Shown one piece after another: positions 49,009 through 61,986 of a DNA stretch of 64,000 nt (position 1 is the first letter of the stretch; every line of letters begins with the position of its first letter). The notes under the pieces were generated by a model that saw only the letters and a program-made list of their open reading frames with translations, was not told where the DNA came from and made no database searches. Source of the stretch: Lycorma delicatula. Taxonomy: Eukaryota > Arthropoda > Insecta > Hemiptera > Fulgoridae. The translations under genes were made by a program, and so were the position numbers. Location: positions 323,260,147 through 323,324,146 of the forward strand of contig NC_134455.1 of assembly GCF_047948215.1 (NCBI RefSeq), in the 5' to 3' direction.

Positions 49009-50649
49009 TTCTGTTACGAATTTATAAAAACAATAACAATTCGGTATTTTCTAAACACCGAAATGTATAAAACTTATAAATGCTGAATATTTAAAATTGA
49101 AAAAAAATCTAATTTTTTCCGCTAATTAAATTTTTACATTTACGTTCAGGCTAGTCATCCTAGACTGATTTTTGTCAGTTATACTGATAGCAACATCGGT
49201 TAAGGGTTCGTGCGTATCTGTTTTGTCAGTCTTTGTTCTTTCTTTCTCATTCACAGGAGTAAGATGTGTAAAATTCAGTATGCATTAATTTTTTTTTAAT
49301 CAGGATAAAAAGATTTGACACGAATTAAACAGCTGATTAATCGCTATCTTTACCTTTGTATACATACTATATTTATAACAAGAGAATGAAGGATGTATTG
49401 TAGAACGGATCACAACGCTTTTATCACTGTGGGAAATAGAAAAGGGCCTGTAATTTCATACAGATAGGACCTACCGGATAATTTGTGGTTATTTGTTTCA
49501 TTAGTTGTTTAAATTATTAAGTGCGGTCTGTTAGGTCGATTTTTTTTCTTTATCGCCTCGTTAACTACCAATTGACACCTATGCTACGACAATCAAGGTC
49601 ATTATTTACAGGCTCAGCGTTAACACGTATTTTTTTATGAGACCCGGCTATTTACCTAACACCGGAATTATACATAGAAAAGGAAGTACTTTCAGACCTT
49701 CCATTACCTTTCAAATAGATTTTGTTTTGTGTTAAAATACCGCATTAAATTTTCAAAAAAGGATATTTCAGCAATTTTTCATATTGTAGAGCGATTTGTT
49801 TATTTTGTGGCTGTGTTAAGTTGAACTCATTTTAGAAATGAAAATTATTACATATTATTTGTAGTAATTTAAAATTAGTTAAGTCACGCTTTAAGGACGT
49901 TTGTTGTTTCAAATCCGTTCTTCCGATTTTACAATACTAACAAAAAAACTTTGTAGTGAAAGTCTGTTTATTATTATTGTTTTATTTTTTTCTACTTTTC
50001 ATCTTAAATTAATATAATTTAAACAGTAGATAATTATACCGATCAATTATCTACTGATCTAAGCAAGATTTTTATCGATATCTCGTATCTGAATTAATGA
50101 ACGATATGGTAACCAATAACTACAATAATTTTTATCGCGGTGATGGTCGACTACTTGCAACATCTTCGAAGCTGAAAGGTAGTGTTAAGTGATATTTTAG
50201 TTTTTATATCAATAAATTGAACCGGTTAAAGGAAAAATAAATACCTACTATAACAAGAACTTATAGTTTGGTTAATTTCACTTTATGAACATAGTTTTAT
50301 GTTTTTGAATGGATTTAGAGATTATTTTTCCTTTAAATGCAAATTTAAAATTACATAAAATATTTTCAGGTATTATTATTATTATTAAATTTTACCATTA
50401 CTATGACCACCTCTTCTATTTGTACGATTTAAAAATTTGTTACTATGTTTTTATTGTAAATTTTATTTAACTGCTGGCTACAATAATTGCATCTAAGAAT
50501 ACTGCAGTGAATAATTGCTGGAACTTCAGTTTAACGGAAGATATAAGGTTATAAAAGGCATTAGAAAAATATACAGTGTGATAAAATACAGATATAGAAC
50601 GCAAAATTTTAATTACGCGCCATTGTCTTTCTATTAGTCGATGGTTCTC
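49009..50649. other. AT-rich spacer
   Basis: No supported feature. Confidence 0.3.
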
Positions 50650-51720
50650 TTTTGCCATCTACCTCTGTTGCGATCAGTTGTTAGACGAAGGAACTACGCA
50701 TTTTAAGGAGAAAAGACATTACACGTGCAAATAATGTTATCTCGGAGACGGTTCGCAAACTTCGTGAAATTTTCACTCGACAAAATTCACTTAATCGGTT
50801 AACAGTTCAGAAAGCGATTTAGAAAATCAAACAAAGAAGTTCGATTACGGTCAATAAATCATCTTGGCGCTATCTTAATAATCGGTCTCTTGAAAAGATA
50901 CCACATTTTCTTTTTCTGTTTAGCCTCCGGAACCACCGTAAGGTATTATTTCAGAGGATGAATGAGGATGATACGAATGTAAATGAAGTGTAGTCTTGTA
51001 CAGTCTCAGGTTGACCATTCCTGGGATGTGTGGTTAATTGAAACCCAACCACCGGTATCCACGATCTAGTATTCGAATCCGTATTTGGGAAAATCGACTC
51101 GCCCTAGTTCACAACAATTAATCGTACCGAAAAGTACCATTATTAAATTCTCAAAGAAATCAGCACCTCATTTTTAAGAATTAACCGACGCAAGAACGCG
51201 AGAATCTATCGATTGAATGTTGAAAACCAAAACGTGGACGGTGATTTTTCGAAGAAACTCTTCTTTAGCGATGAGACACATTTTCAGCAGAGCGTTACAT
51301 CGAGAAAAGAAACTGTCAAATTTGAGTTTTTTTACGAGGCAGAAAATGTAGTAACAGTGAATGACAAACGTTACCCAAAACGATAGTGTTACTTCTACGG
51401 CCTCGGTTGGATGATATGGATTTAAAGACATGTGGTTTCAGCAGGATAGCGTAACCTGCCTCAGTGCGCGCGAAACGGCTGATTTGTGATGAGAAACATT
51501 TCATGACATTCTCATCTCATGACGGTGGCAGAACCGGCCAACAAGGCCTTGTGATTTGGCATCATTCGACGTTTTAGGGGTGTATGAATTCTCGAGTTTA
51601 TGTTAACAAATCACAATTAATTCTTGAACTCCAAATAGAGATTCTATGTGTTATTGACGAAACTGAATTACAGTTATGCAGAAAGATTATAGACAATTTC
51701 GGGACGAGTAGACAATTATA
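50650..51720 (+). pseudogene. Tc1/mariner (rosa-like) transposase relic with nested SINE
   Basis: Plus-strand pieces: NNVISETVRKLREIFTRQNS (second DNA-binding subdomain) near 50,735-50,790; LFFSDETHFQQ-like sequence (first Asp) near 51,260; AENVVTVNDKRYPK; then MWFQQDSVTCLSARETADL (second Asp, retained) near 51,420-51,480; and SRVYVNKSQLILELQIEIL near 51,595-51,640. The order matches the 41.9-kb element, but decay is much greater. Antisense open frames across the segment are not meaningful. Confidence 0.7.
50908..51086 (-). mobile_element. SINE 3' fragment nested in the transposase relic
   Basis: Shares TTTAGCCTCCGGAACCACCG, CAGAGGATGAATGAGGATG, CCATTCCTGGGATGTGTGG and ATTGAAACCCAACCACC with the 59.7-kb SINE. 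It stops before the tRNA-like head. Confidence 0.88.
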
Positions 51721-52589
51721 GACAAGTAGGAAGAGTAAGCCGGTAGAGTTGCGGGAGAGATTTGTCTGATATTGTTTTAAAATTAATTCTAGTAAGTGCA
51801 CTTTGTATTAACATAAAATATCTCTAATTTTAAAATAGCTTATATGTTTATTAAAATATTTACATACTAAGTAAATAAAGGATAATATTTGCTGATAAAG
51901 GATTACATTCTTTATAAGAATTTAAATAAATTCATTGACCAGCATAAACAAAAATAGTAATTGATGTACTCATTCGTAGTTTGACAAACTAACTTGATAG
52001 ACCAAATGTATTATTTGATAGTTAATTAAGGAATTTCCTGGCCGCTTCAAAACGGGTGTAAATTTAAATATTAAGAATGTGATAATTTTTTTAATTTCTC
52101 TTTGGTAGAAATTAAAATAAACTCTAGAAAAAGTACAAATGGATGGAGAAGTTTGGCGTATCTGACTTTATACTTAAATATATTGACGAATTATATCATC
52201 AGTTAATGAATGCAAGGAACCCTCCTCTGCTCCCATGAATCCGGTAGAAAATTACGGGGTAGATCTATTGATTTTTGTTTTTCTGAATTATTTAAACAAA
52301 AACATAAGCCTTCCCTTATTCACTTTTATATTGCGTTGATCATAAAATTGGCTATAAAGTAAACAAATTGATGTTAGAGAAAAAAGTGACGTACGTTCTG
52401 AACATAACAAATATTGTATACACGACATAAAGCTTAGTATAAAGTTGTTTCATAGTTTCTATTCTTAATTAGTGTAAAAAAGAAGCTTTTATATCGCACT
52501 GTTAATCATAAAACATTGAACTACAAGAGAATATATACGAGAAGTTATCTGACCTGTGGTTTTATCTTAAGCTCTTGATAACTTGAGCA

Positions 52590-53920
52590 AATAACACCAT
52601 TCATAATTTGTTTATTCTGTTTCTTCCTCTGTGGTTATTTCCCTCTATCATTCCTTCCTTAATGATTTTTGGCCACCCATCATGTCTTAAAATGCGACCG
52701 ATTAAAGGAAATCTTTAATAAATCTTTAAAAATCTTTTATTTTATATTTTTATCCGCGACGGAACGAAGACGGTATATGCGTTTGGGTAACAGTTTGTGT
52801 GTGTGTGTTACCATTTTCCTCAAAAATTACTAGACCGATTTCTATGCGGTTTTTTACATTACATAGGTGTTATTTCAGAGCAGATTCTTAGATTAGTTCT
52901 ACAGTTATAAGCCCCCAGGAGGCGCTGCAGTAGATATGTTTCTCCAAAACAGCTTCGTGCGTTTTTTAAAAATTTTGTCACTTGTAGTTAATGGTTTTCA
53001 GAAACAGTTAACTAAAGAACTAGCTCTTTTAATTCATTTCACCTTTCATTGGCTCTTACAATTTTTTCTTTATTGACATTCTACCTGTGTATATAATTTT
53101 CAGCGTCTTTCCATTGTAACACATTACGAAAAATTCCAGTTTTTTCTGGTTCTCTGATAGTCCAGCTTTCGCGTCATGTAGCGCTACACTCCACATATAT
53201 GTTTTAAGAAATTAATTTGTTATCTTCAGAAAAATGCTATTGGAACAGAGTAGTCTTCTTCTCGATAAAACAATTTCATTTCTCGTTTCCGATTTGATCT
53301 CTGTTGCTTCTTTCATCAGGTGTAATTCTACTATATAGGTATTTAAATTCATTTACTCCGATCCAAGGCTCTGTTTCCTAATTTTATTATTGAACGTTTC
53401 TGTTCAACGTCAATGACTTTGCTTTTTGTTTCGTTCAGTTTCAGATTATATTCTTTGGCAAGCATCTCATCCATTTTTTATCATGTTTTTCCAAAACCTG
53501 TTCTTTTTAAGAAATAACTACATATCATCCGTGAATCGTAGAATATTTTTACCTGGTCTGATTTTTGTCTCTATCAATGCTTCCTATACGTAGGACTTGA
53601 ACAAGAGAGAGCATAAATTACAATCTTTTCTTACACATTTGCTTCTTCTTATTTTTGTTTTGTTTTTTCTAGTTTTGTTTTCTGCCCTCTCCTAATCTCA
53701 CTGTCGTTTTTTCTTTTCTGTACAATTCCCAAACAATTATTTGATATATCCATCTACGTCCTGTTTTTCAGTATTTTGAATATTTTCTTTCGATTAACAT
53801 TGTTAGCTCTTCTGCATCTTTCAAGTTATTACTTTGCCGGTTTTTGCATTTTACCATTTTCTTTATTGAGACTGCATTTCATAACTATTACGTTATAGTA
53901 TATCTATATCTGCACCTGGG
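52590..53920 (-). pseudogene. Non-LTR retrotransposon (RTE-like) reverse-transcriptase relic
   Basis: Minus-strand frames give KCVRKDCNLCSLLFKSYV (the RQGC-LSPLLF motif) near 53,620, and LRFTDDM for the FADD catalytic motif near 53,520-53,545. EYNLKLNETKSKVID follows near 53,430, NEFKYLYSRIT near 53,340, TYMWSVALHD near 53,170-53,205, and DGWPKIIKEGMIEGNN near 52,640-52,680 at the C-terminal end. The FADD motif has lost its Ala (T). A different repeat interrupts the end (about 52,740-52,980). Stops and shifts are frequent. Clade is from remembered motifs; R1-like is possible. Confidence 0.72.
52740..52980. repeat. Repeat inserted into the LINE relic
   Basis: Begins near TCCGCGACGGAACGAAG and includes a GT run (52,795-52,808), ACTAGACCGATTTC and CCCCAGGAGGCGCTGCAG. 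It is CpG-richer than the LINE. Phrases like this occur in widespread non-coding insect repeats, from memory. Confidence 0.45.
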
Positions 53921-54229
53921 TAGCTTTTGGTTCGTGCACTTGATTTTTTTAAATATTCCTCCACTAAAATAAAATCTGTTTGGTACGTCCTACAACTCCT
54001 GGCATCTTCCATGTGCAACGTCTTCTTTTATAATGCTTGAACAATGTATTTGTTATTACCAGTTTGTTTTTTGTGCAAAATTCAATCAGTCGATGGCCTC
54101 TTCCATTCTTCTCCCCGATTCAAATTTCTCACTTTCTTTCAGTTTCCTATTCTGTTTTAATATTCTAACTACCCGTGTTGCCAATATCATCTTCTTTATC
54201 ATTTTCTTGGGTTTGTGTACTTCTCAAGT

Positions 54230-54495
54230 CGTCCGCCTCAGAAGATTCGAGTGGGGAACTACTTTACCTCCGGACTTTTAATTAAAGAAGACTCTATCCT
54301 ACTTGCAGATAATCGGGATATTCATAGATATTTAATACGCTGTTTCCCTTTGCCTTGCGTATCCTAATTCCTTGGCTGTTAAGCTCATCTTTGGAGTCAT
54401 TTCTGTTTCTTCTGGAATCATTTTCTTGAACATTTCCTACCCCAGGGACAATAGGGTGCCCCTGGGGTAGGAAATGTACAAGAATGTACATCTGG
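54230..54495 (-). repeat. Coding-like repeat segment ending in a 23-bp hairpin
   Basis: The minus strand gives GHPIVPGVGNVQENDSRRN, DSKDELNSQGIRIRKAKGN and IYEYPDYLQ before a stop. Hydrophilic and non-repetitive, so possibly a fragment of a transposon protein. The hairpin (listed separately) covers its upstream end. Confidence 0.35.
54425..54482. repeat. Long hairpin, 22 of 23 paired, 12-base loop
   Basis: CTTGAACATTTCCTACCCC + AGGG (54,425-54,447) pairs with CCCTGGGGTAGGAAATG + TACAAG (54,460-54,482); the one mismatch is at the fifth base. The loop is ACAATAGGGTGC. Confidence 0.85.
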
Positions 54496-57009
54496 TATAG
54501 TTTGTAATAATAACATACGAGTAATATGTGATATTAAGTTAGTATATTTTCTTTATTTTTCTTACCGCTTTTTCAGATGTTATATATGTCTTTTGGTCAC
54601 AGTAGAAATAGTTTTAATAAGCCAACCTTTCCCTGAAATAGTTTGTTTACATCAGTTCTAAGTTTAAGTGGAATGGTTATAGATTGCTGTGTAAAATATC
54701 TGTGAACAGTGAGAACAAAAACGGCAAACAGAAACGGCGTTTCTCTTAGCTATTTCCATAAATTACTTTTTACGCTAGCTCGTTCTTTGTATTAATGAGC
54801 AAAAAAGCAACCAAGCCGGAAAAATATTCACTCTTTTTCAAATGTACAAAGAGGTAGATGAATAATTAAACAAGATCATCCGGTTTTCCTAGTATTTTAT
54901 AAAGTTCACCAAAAAATCAAAAGGTATTAAACTTCATGAAACTTTTTACCTTATCATCTCAACATTTGTAATTTGTTCAAAGTCAAACGTCGAATTACTT
55001 TTTTTTGTGGATACACAATTATTATTGTTATAATTATCGTAGATTTTGTAAATAATAATGTTTCAACCCCCTGATTTCTTAGGCGTAATTTTTACTCACC
55101 GATCGAATTTGTTTCCTATCTTGTTCATTAACATTACATCTAAATAATGAACACGGAGTTGTGTGTCTTTATTTTACATCCTCTCACAAAACCTTTCTGC
55201 TCAGGAACCACTGCCTAACCTAGAAAGTATATAACTTATGATAGTAAGTTTAACTAAGATAGAAAGTATGTAATTTATGATAGAGAACAACATCTACGGG
55301 TGAAAACAATTTAATCACACCTATTGTATAAAACGAAAAATATTAACTGATTAAAGTTACTAAGACAAAAAATAGTTACTTGAACGAAAAATTTCAACTC
55401 TTAATCGCGGGTAAGTATTTATTATCGGAGTGTCTTCGGCAACGGTAGATATTCTTACACCTATACTTATCTTTTACGACGAAGGGATTTAAAACAACCC
55501 GTCAGATTTTAAGCCAGAAGCCGGTTAGAATGAGGTTCTGATCATTTTAAATTCTAGCGGTCAAAAACTGTACTTTTAAATTTTAGATGTAAGATAATTT
55601 TTAAAAAGCTACTGTTTACATTTACAATTTTTAACTCGCTCGGAAAATTCCCTATTACTCTGCTATTCTTTAGTTAACAACCGTAACAGTGAAATATTAT
55701 CATTTAAATTTCTATGCGGTTAGTGACTAAGTGGATTTCCTGTTTAAGTTAATAATATAACGAAACGAGTACAATATTTTATGATTCATATCATATGACT
55801 AGTATCCGTATGTTCACTAGGTATATTTACGATAATCGTCAAATCTCTTTAAACACTGTTTCATGCTTCATTATTTTTGTCATAAAAATAAATATTTTTT
55901 AAATCATTTTATTTACAAAACGGTCAATTTTTATACATTAAAAAAAATTCTATATATGTTTCACTTAAAATTTTGAAGACAGATATTCTACACAATCGGA
56001 CGGAATTAATTTTTTTAGAAAGTTTGAGTTTCTGCTATGTCGGTTCTGTAAAATTTTCTGAAAAGATAACGCAAAGATAATCGATAACGCAAAAAGATTT
56101 CAGATCAGATTAAGATAAACACTTTCTATTGTAAACTAGTACTATGACTTTTTACGTAAGAATTCTTTTATTATATAGTCCCTGATTGATTTAAGTCTGA
56201 CCTGATTTGCCTTTAAGTCTTGATTCGTAATTTTTACGATGTATAATGTATATGTTACACCCTTTAAATTAAAATTTTAAGTTTTCGGTTTTACTTCATC
56301 GCGTATGGAAATTTTAATAATGTGTTCGACAGAATTCATATTTCATAATCTAATTTTGTAATTAGTAAGAAATTACTTTATTGAATAATACTCTTGTAAT
56401 CTAACTTAGTTTGATTATAACGTTTTTTAGAGACAAAAAAAACGAGTAATAAAATAACTTTTTGTTCAAGAAATCCTCCAAATTTTTTTTGTTGTAAATA
56501 ACAATCAGTGTAAACGATAGAAATTAAAATTAAAAGGAACAAAGACTTACTCTGATCATATCAGCCCAGAGGATAATTTATGTAGGGCTACTTCTGAAAA
56601 AAAAAAAATGTTTTCTCATCTATTATGGTCCGCCGATGAGATTCTCTTAATTCACATAATCTCAGTATTTCATGGTATGCATTAGGTACGCCACATACTA
56701 TGTGTATGATGATTATTATTTCAGGATTGCACACTGCTTCAATAAAAGCTCAATCACAGTTGATTTTGCGAGCCTCAAGCATATATCTCTTTCACAGGTT
56801 CGTTAATTGTTCCCCAACTACCAAAATATCTGATACTGGGTGTATGTTTTTTAAAATGCAAAATACTTTTTAGAAAAGTTAATACAAAATTTCGAATGAA
56901 GAGGTTGGCAGCACTACTTATTGTTTTATAATCAGCTGATATAATTTTCTAATTTTTTTTTGTGAACAGCTAGTTTTTTTTGCTTATCTGTGTATTTTTT
57001 ACTAAGAAG
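54496..57009. other. Gene-free AT-rich DNA
   Basis: No supported gene. Contains a short imperfect tandem duplication near 55,222-55,285 (AGAAAGTAT-TAA-TTATGATAG twice). Confidence 0.35.
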
Positions 57010-58230
57010 AAATGGCTTTGAACACGAGGAAAGGGTTTTTATTGTGAAGTATTAAATTTAAGAAAATAAATTTAATTTAACAATTAAATCTTTTGTTGTG
57101 TGCCAAGAAGCGTTTCAATTGCAGTTCTCGGGTAAGAATGTACCAAATAAATCTTTAATTCATCGTTGGATAAAGATATTTCTTTATCAAAGAAATATCC
57201 GCTATGTGTAATTTCTCCAAAGAGATTCTTCTATATTTAGAGGGACTGCTTTTACTTGAAATGAGAGACATAGCCGGAAACGGTCAATAGTTAATGACAA
57301 AACATTGGAAAATGTTAGGGTAAGCTTTTTAAACTCATCTAACAAATCATTACGAAAACTTAACTATATCTCTTTATAGTGTCTTTAAAACTACCCGAAT
57401 ACTTAACTTAAAGCCATATCGAATTCATATATCAAAAAAATGAATTACACCCTGTTAATTACGCTGCTAGGCTCCACTACTGTCAATGTTTAATCAGTTT
57501 GTTCGGGAGAGAATTATAGTATTTGGATAATATATCTTTTACAAATGAGGTTTGGTTTATTTGAGTGGTTACGTTAATAAACGAAATGATCGCTACTGGA
57601 GCTCCAATAATCCTCACATCATCCATTCACGACTTCTACACCCACAGAAAATTGGTGTGTGATGTGCAATTTCCAGGAGAAGAATAATCGGCCCAATATT
57701 CTTTGAAAACACTTTTAATGCCAATATCAAGAAATTGCGACGCGATTTATTGAAAATTTAGAATTAAATGAGAGAGATTAGTGGTTTCAACAACTTGGGG
57801 CCACATGTCACACGGCAAGAGCAACAATGAACCTTTTTAGAAATTTCTTTGGTGAAAGTATAAAGTCGACTGGCTTATGGCCGGCTAAGTCATCTGATCT
57901 TTCTCCTGCAGATATTTTCTGTGGGGATATCGAAAAGTTTGTGTATTTAAAGTAATCCATACACCGTCGACCAACATAACTCAAGAATTACGAGAAATTA
58001 GATGGTTAAATTACTGGAAATTGGAAGGAACACTTCGAAAGGTTGCACGGAATAAAAAAAGAGGGTAAAGGCTTGTATCCCGGTCAGGCATACTATTTTC
58101 ACACACGCTACAAATCACTCATTATCATCCTCTGAAGTAATGCGCTTAACTGTGGACTCGGAGGTTAAACAAAAAAAAAAAAAAGGCTTGTATTGATGAA
58201 AATGGTGGACACTTTCAACATTTATTATAA
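57010..58230 (+). pseudogene. Tc1/mariner-superfamily transposase relic
   Basis: Plus-strand pieces: NKSLIHRWIKIFLYQRN-like helix-turn-helix near 57,150; ISFTNEVWF in place of SDEAHF near 57,530 (first Asp lost: TNE); HLSGYVNKRNDRYWSSNNPH read across frames near 57,560-57,620; IGVWCAISRRRIIGPIFFE near 57,650-57,710; WFQQLGATCHTARATMNLF near 57,785-57,835 (second Asp replaced by Leu); and SSDLSPADIF (third) near 57,895. The spacing between the second and third positions is 38 residues by my count, so it is not the same subfamily as the 41.9-kb element. A truncated retroposon interrupts its end; IDENGGHFQHLL resumes after it. Confidence 0.72.
58079..58181 (+). mobile_element. 5'-truncated retroposon with poly(A) and 12-bp target duplication
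   Basis: AAAGGCTTGTAT occurs at 58,067-58,078 and again at 58,182-58,193, flanking CCCGGTCAGGCATACTATTT ... CATCCTCTGAAGTAATG ... GGAGGTTAAAC and 11-14 A. The 3' half is the reverse complement of the 3' end of the SINE family at 59.7 kb. Target duplication and A-tail prove LINE-type retrotransposition into the dead transposase. Confidence 0.9.
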
Positions 58231-58689
58231 AAAAAAATTGATTTCAATATTATTTTGCACAAACAATTGTAATATTTATAACTAATCGCGTTAAATATAG
58301 AACATTATTTTTCTTTAAATTGGGTGCTTTTTGTGGGTTACGTTTAAAACAAACACTGTATGAAAGTCATTAAAAATCCATTAAATATTAACTATATTTT
58401 AAATTAGATTTTAATGGTTACTATTATTTCTTTTGTTTTATTGCTTACTGTTTTGCGATGTATCGAGCAAAATTTTGCGGAAGCGGTAACTGTCTGTTTT
58501 GTTATACGTTTCCTTATGTTATCATCTGCTAACATTTTTTGTGGTAATGTAATATTACTGACAGTTCTGTAAAGAAAACCTCAGGAAAATCAGTAATCTT
58601 TCGGATTTATCTATTTCAATATGATATGTATATTCAATATACTTTTTTTTATCATCTTTTATGATCGCATAGGATCACTATAGTTAGTC

Positions 58690-59480
58690 CATTTTCCAAG
58701 TCTCTTCGAAGGGACTGTTCAGGGCTTGCGGTCCTCCCAGTACCTTTTCATATGTTCCGATTTCCGTGCTCTTTCTGGCGTTCAAAATGTTGTGAGTTTC
58801 TTTCTTATGAATGTGAAGCGAATGCTTTTGTCCCAGATTTTTTCATTTAGTTTTATCTTGTCGGTGGTGTCTTCTGGCAAGCCCAATTTCCTTCAGATTC
58901 TCTCTTATTTCTCTGATCCATCTGTATCCTGTCTTGGTGTTTTTCGAATCGAGATTGTATTGTACCAGCTGTTGTAGAAGTGTCGAATCTAACATCCTCA
59001 TAATGTATCCAAAGAATTGGATCCTAGTCTCCTCTTACGCATGGTGTCAGTGATGGATTCTAACTCATTGTACACGACTTTTTTGGGCACGATCCACCAA
59101 AGCCCGTCTTCTGTTACTTTTTGTTGATGCAGATTCTTTCAATTCTTCTTTCGATTTTCTGCAGTCTCGGTCTTTGATTGTTCGTTCATATGTAACGAAC
59201 AATGGAATTAATATCTGTGTTTCTACTACATATGTGGCTTTCAGTTTTATAACTGTGTTATAGTGTCTTATTTTTGCGTTTATGGATTGACAGTTTTTAG
59301 CGTAGGTGAACCGGTTAATTTTTGTGTTTTAGCAAGTTTTTTTGTTCTTGTTTGACTGAGGTTTTTTGGTTTAGATTGTTTGTTATTATTTTCGGATGTA
59401 TTTAAACTGGGTTACTATTTTGACTCTAAACCGTTTATGTTTACTTCTTTTAATTGTGTTTGTTTTTGGGGCATAATTTT
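58690..59480 (-). pseudogene. C-terminal relic of an RTE-like non-LTR retrotransposon
   Basis: The minus strand gives SINAKIRHYNTVIKLKATYV near 59,220-59,290, RTIKDRDCRKSKEELKES near 59,130, LESITDTMRKRRL near 59,030-59,070, TGYRWIREIRENLKEIGL near 58,880-58,940, and SEHMKRYWEDRKP near 58,725-58,760. Relatives carry NAKLRHYNTVIKPE and ITDTMRKRRL after the RT domain, so this is the post-RT tail. The RT core itself is not visible. Same general clade as the 52.6-kb relic. Confidence 0.72.
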
Positions 59481-59717
59481 TTTTCCGAATGATAATTTGA
59501 GGCTAATCTACTTATACACTATGTGTAAAAAAATAAAGTTTTTCCTTAAGCGATATTAGAGCCCGTGTTACTAGAGTAATTTCTTCGTTTGAGTTCTGTT
59601 AAATAAGCAGCGCTGATATGCTGCTATTGCGGACATATGTCCTTTCATTAAAATGAAACAAATTAACCCAAATCCACTTTTACGGTTTACACCAAAAGAC
59701 AGAGAATTATTGTGAGG

Positions 59718-60007
59718 TTTTCTTCTTTTGTTTAGTCTCCGGAACCACCGTAAGGTATTACTTCAGAGGATGAATGAGAATATGTATGAATGTAAATTAA
59801 TGAATGAAGTGTACAGTCTCAGGTCGACCATTCCTGAGATGTGTGGTTAATTGAAACCCAACCACCAAAGAACATTGGTATCCAAGATCTACTATAAAAA
59901 TCTGTATAAAAGTAACTGCATTTACTAGGATTTGAACCTTAGAACTTTCGACTTCGAAATCAGCTGATTTACGATGACGAGTTCACCACTAGACCAACTC
60001 GTGGGTT
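59718..60007 (-). mobile_element. Full-length tRNA-derived SINE
   Basis: On the minus strand the head has a pol III A box TGGTCTAGTGG (59,986-59,996) and a B box GGTTCAAATCC (59,928-59,938), about 48 bp apart as in tRNA-derived promoters. The body follows (GGTTGGGTTTCAATTAACC, CATCTCAGGAATGGTCGACC), ending CCGGAGACTAAACAAAAG. Truncated relatives lie at 36.8, 50.9 and 58.1 kb. The head is not a working tRNA. The shared 3' end is presumably what a partner LINE recognises. Confidence 0.88.
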
Positions 60008-61986
60008 ATTCTGGGAAGATTTAAGATAATCTAAGATCATGCTTTCATGGATGCGACTGGAGTATTGAAGGAAGTAGTGAACAAGTGTCAATGGAATTAC
60101 CATTTTCGCAACATTTTTTCTTAAAGTGCTAAAAAAAACGATAAGCGATTTGGAAAACGTTGGTGGAAGCAGAGATATAGATAATGAAATTTTATACAAA
60201 AATTATGTTCACGATATACTTAACTTTTGTTATGTTTTTGTTTATTTATCTTTTGTTGTTTCGGCCTTAACAACGATGGTACTTAAAATAATTATGTTCT
60301 GGGTTTTATTTCGCGATTCACTTATCTAATTCCATAGGATACGGGAACTGATGAAGATCGTTGATATATGGATACCGAACGCTTGCGAACATGTATTCTC
60401 TAATTTTTATTTACGATTTCATTTTATGAACTCTTTCAGCATCCATATTTCTGTTCTTTCTGCGTCTTGGTCGGTACACCGCAAAATAAGTAAATTGAAA
60501 TAACTTGAATTCATGACCCATGGGCGGTGGATGAATAAGATGTATAAATACTAATTTTCACTAATGCAATATATGAGAGAGATATGATTATACAGATGAT
60601 CTGATGTGATTATAGAGTATTATGATCGAGCAAAATTCTGATTTAAATTTTTCAAAGAATCTTAAGATTTCGGGGTTCCTGAAACAGTAGATTTTTCTTT
60701 AATTTTAATCCGTATATCTGTTCAGATGTGAGTGTTAGACTGTAGAATCGATTTCATTTAGATTTAATCGTAATATCCAAAAATTTAATTTAAATTAAAT
60801 TTAAATACGGATCTTCAGAATACGGGTCTTCTAAAGATCTCTGATCTTGGCCCAAAATATTTGGCCCTGGAGTGCAGTAAAATCTCCAAAAATGTTTCTT
60901 TTTCCTCGAAAATTCTGAAAATTTTTTCAAAAGCTCATTTCTCGGAAACGGCTCCTAAGATTAAACTTATATCTATTACTTCAACAAGACCTTTAACCTA
61001 CACCCGGCATAGTTCAATAAATTTCCGACGCTTGAATCAGAGTGCTAAAAGTCACATGATGTAAAATCCTGCGCAATCTTTTTATTTAAAGACAAGTTTA
61101 TACTATTAGTTCAGAGAGCTTACCTATTTACTGAGTTATACTAATAATGCAAAGAGCGAAAAGTCTTAAACTTTTTCATTAGATAATATAATTTCCAGGA
61201 CCCTACCTTAAATTTCTGTTAAATATTGTTCCTTATTATTACTCAGAGGATTCTACACTGGTACAATGAATTTTTACATAAAATTTTAAATATCACTACT
61301 TCTCATCCAGTGAAATAATATCGCAAAAAGTTAATTTTAAAGTGACCGACTGGTGTAATCATTAGTCACTAATAAATTCCGACAGTATGCAGTGAAACTT
61401 CAATGTTGTTGAACATCAGTGATCTCCAAAAACTACATAGTTTAACTTTGCTTTTGCTATCAACACCCTTATTTCACATCCTTCAATCTCCAAGTATTGG
61501 TAGAATTATCAGGTTGTAAGGAATAAAGCCAAACATCATCCTAACTACTTTCAAATATTAATTTTCTTCTATAAAATTACAGAAAGAAATATCTTTAGAG
61601 GTGAGATGTCAAATTATAATGAAATTTGTACCAAGTACAGTAATTACTGTGTTTGTATCTGTATCGTAACATCTTCAATAGATGTGCATGTATTTATTGT
61701 CTTTTTCTTTAATTTGTTCTATTGTTGAATGGAACATTTTTTCAGTCTATTTCATTTATATTAGAAGTATTTATATTAGAAAGATATTTTAAAAATCAGT
61801 TTTAAGAATTTGTATAATTGTATCCCTTTTCCTTAATTAATTTAACAGTACATCACTGTTTATGATAATACACTAAATATGGTATGCTGAACCAAATAGA
61901 AATAACTTTTAAATTATTAAAAGAGAAAAAAAAAGTGACATTATCGTATTATTTACAAGTGTCAACATTCAATGGATAAAGCTAGA
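60008..61986. other. AT-rich spacer spanning the last CpG switch
   Basis: No supported gene. A frame at 60,861-61,064 looks like repeat sequence (CTCGGAAACGGCTCC). CpG frequency drops after about 61,080. Confidence 0.3.

Noticed and set aside
50467..51801. Several minus-strand frames of 60-85 residues
   Set aside because: They are antisense to the plus-strand transposase relic and SINE fragment.
60861..61064. 67-residue plus-strand frame
   Set aside because: Serine/lysine-rich, no motif, no splice or start context, and embedded in repeat-like sequence.
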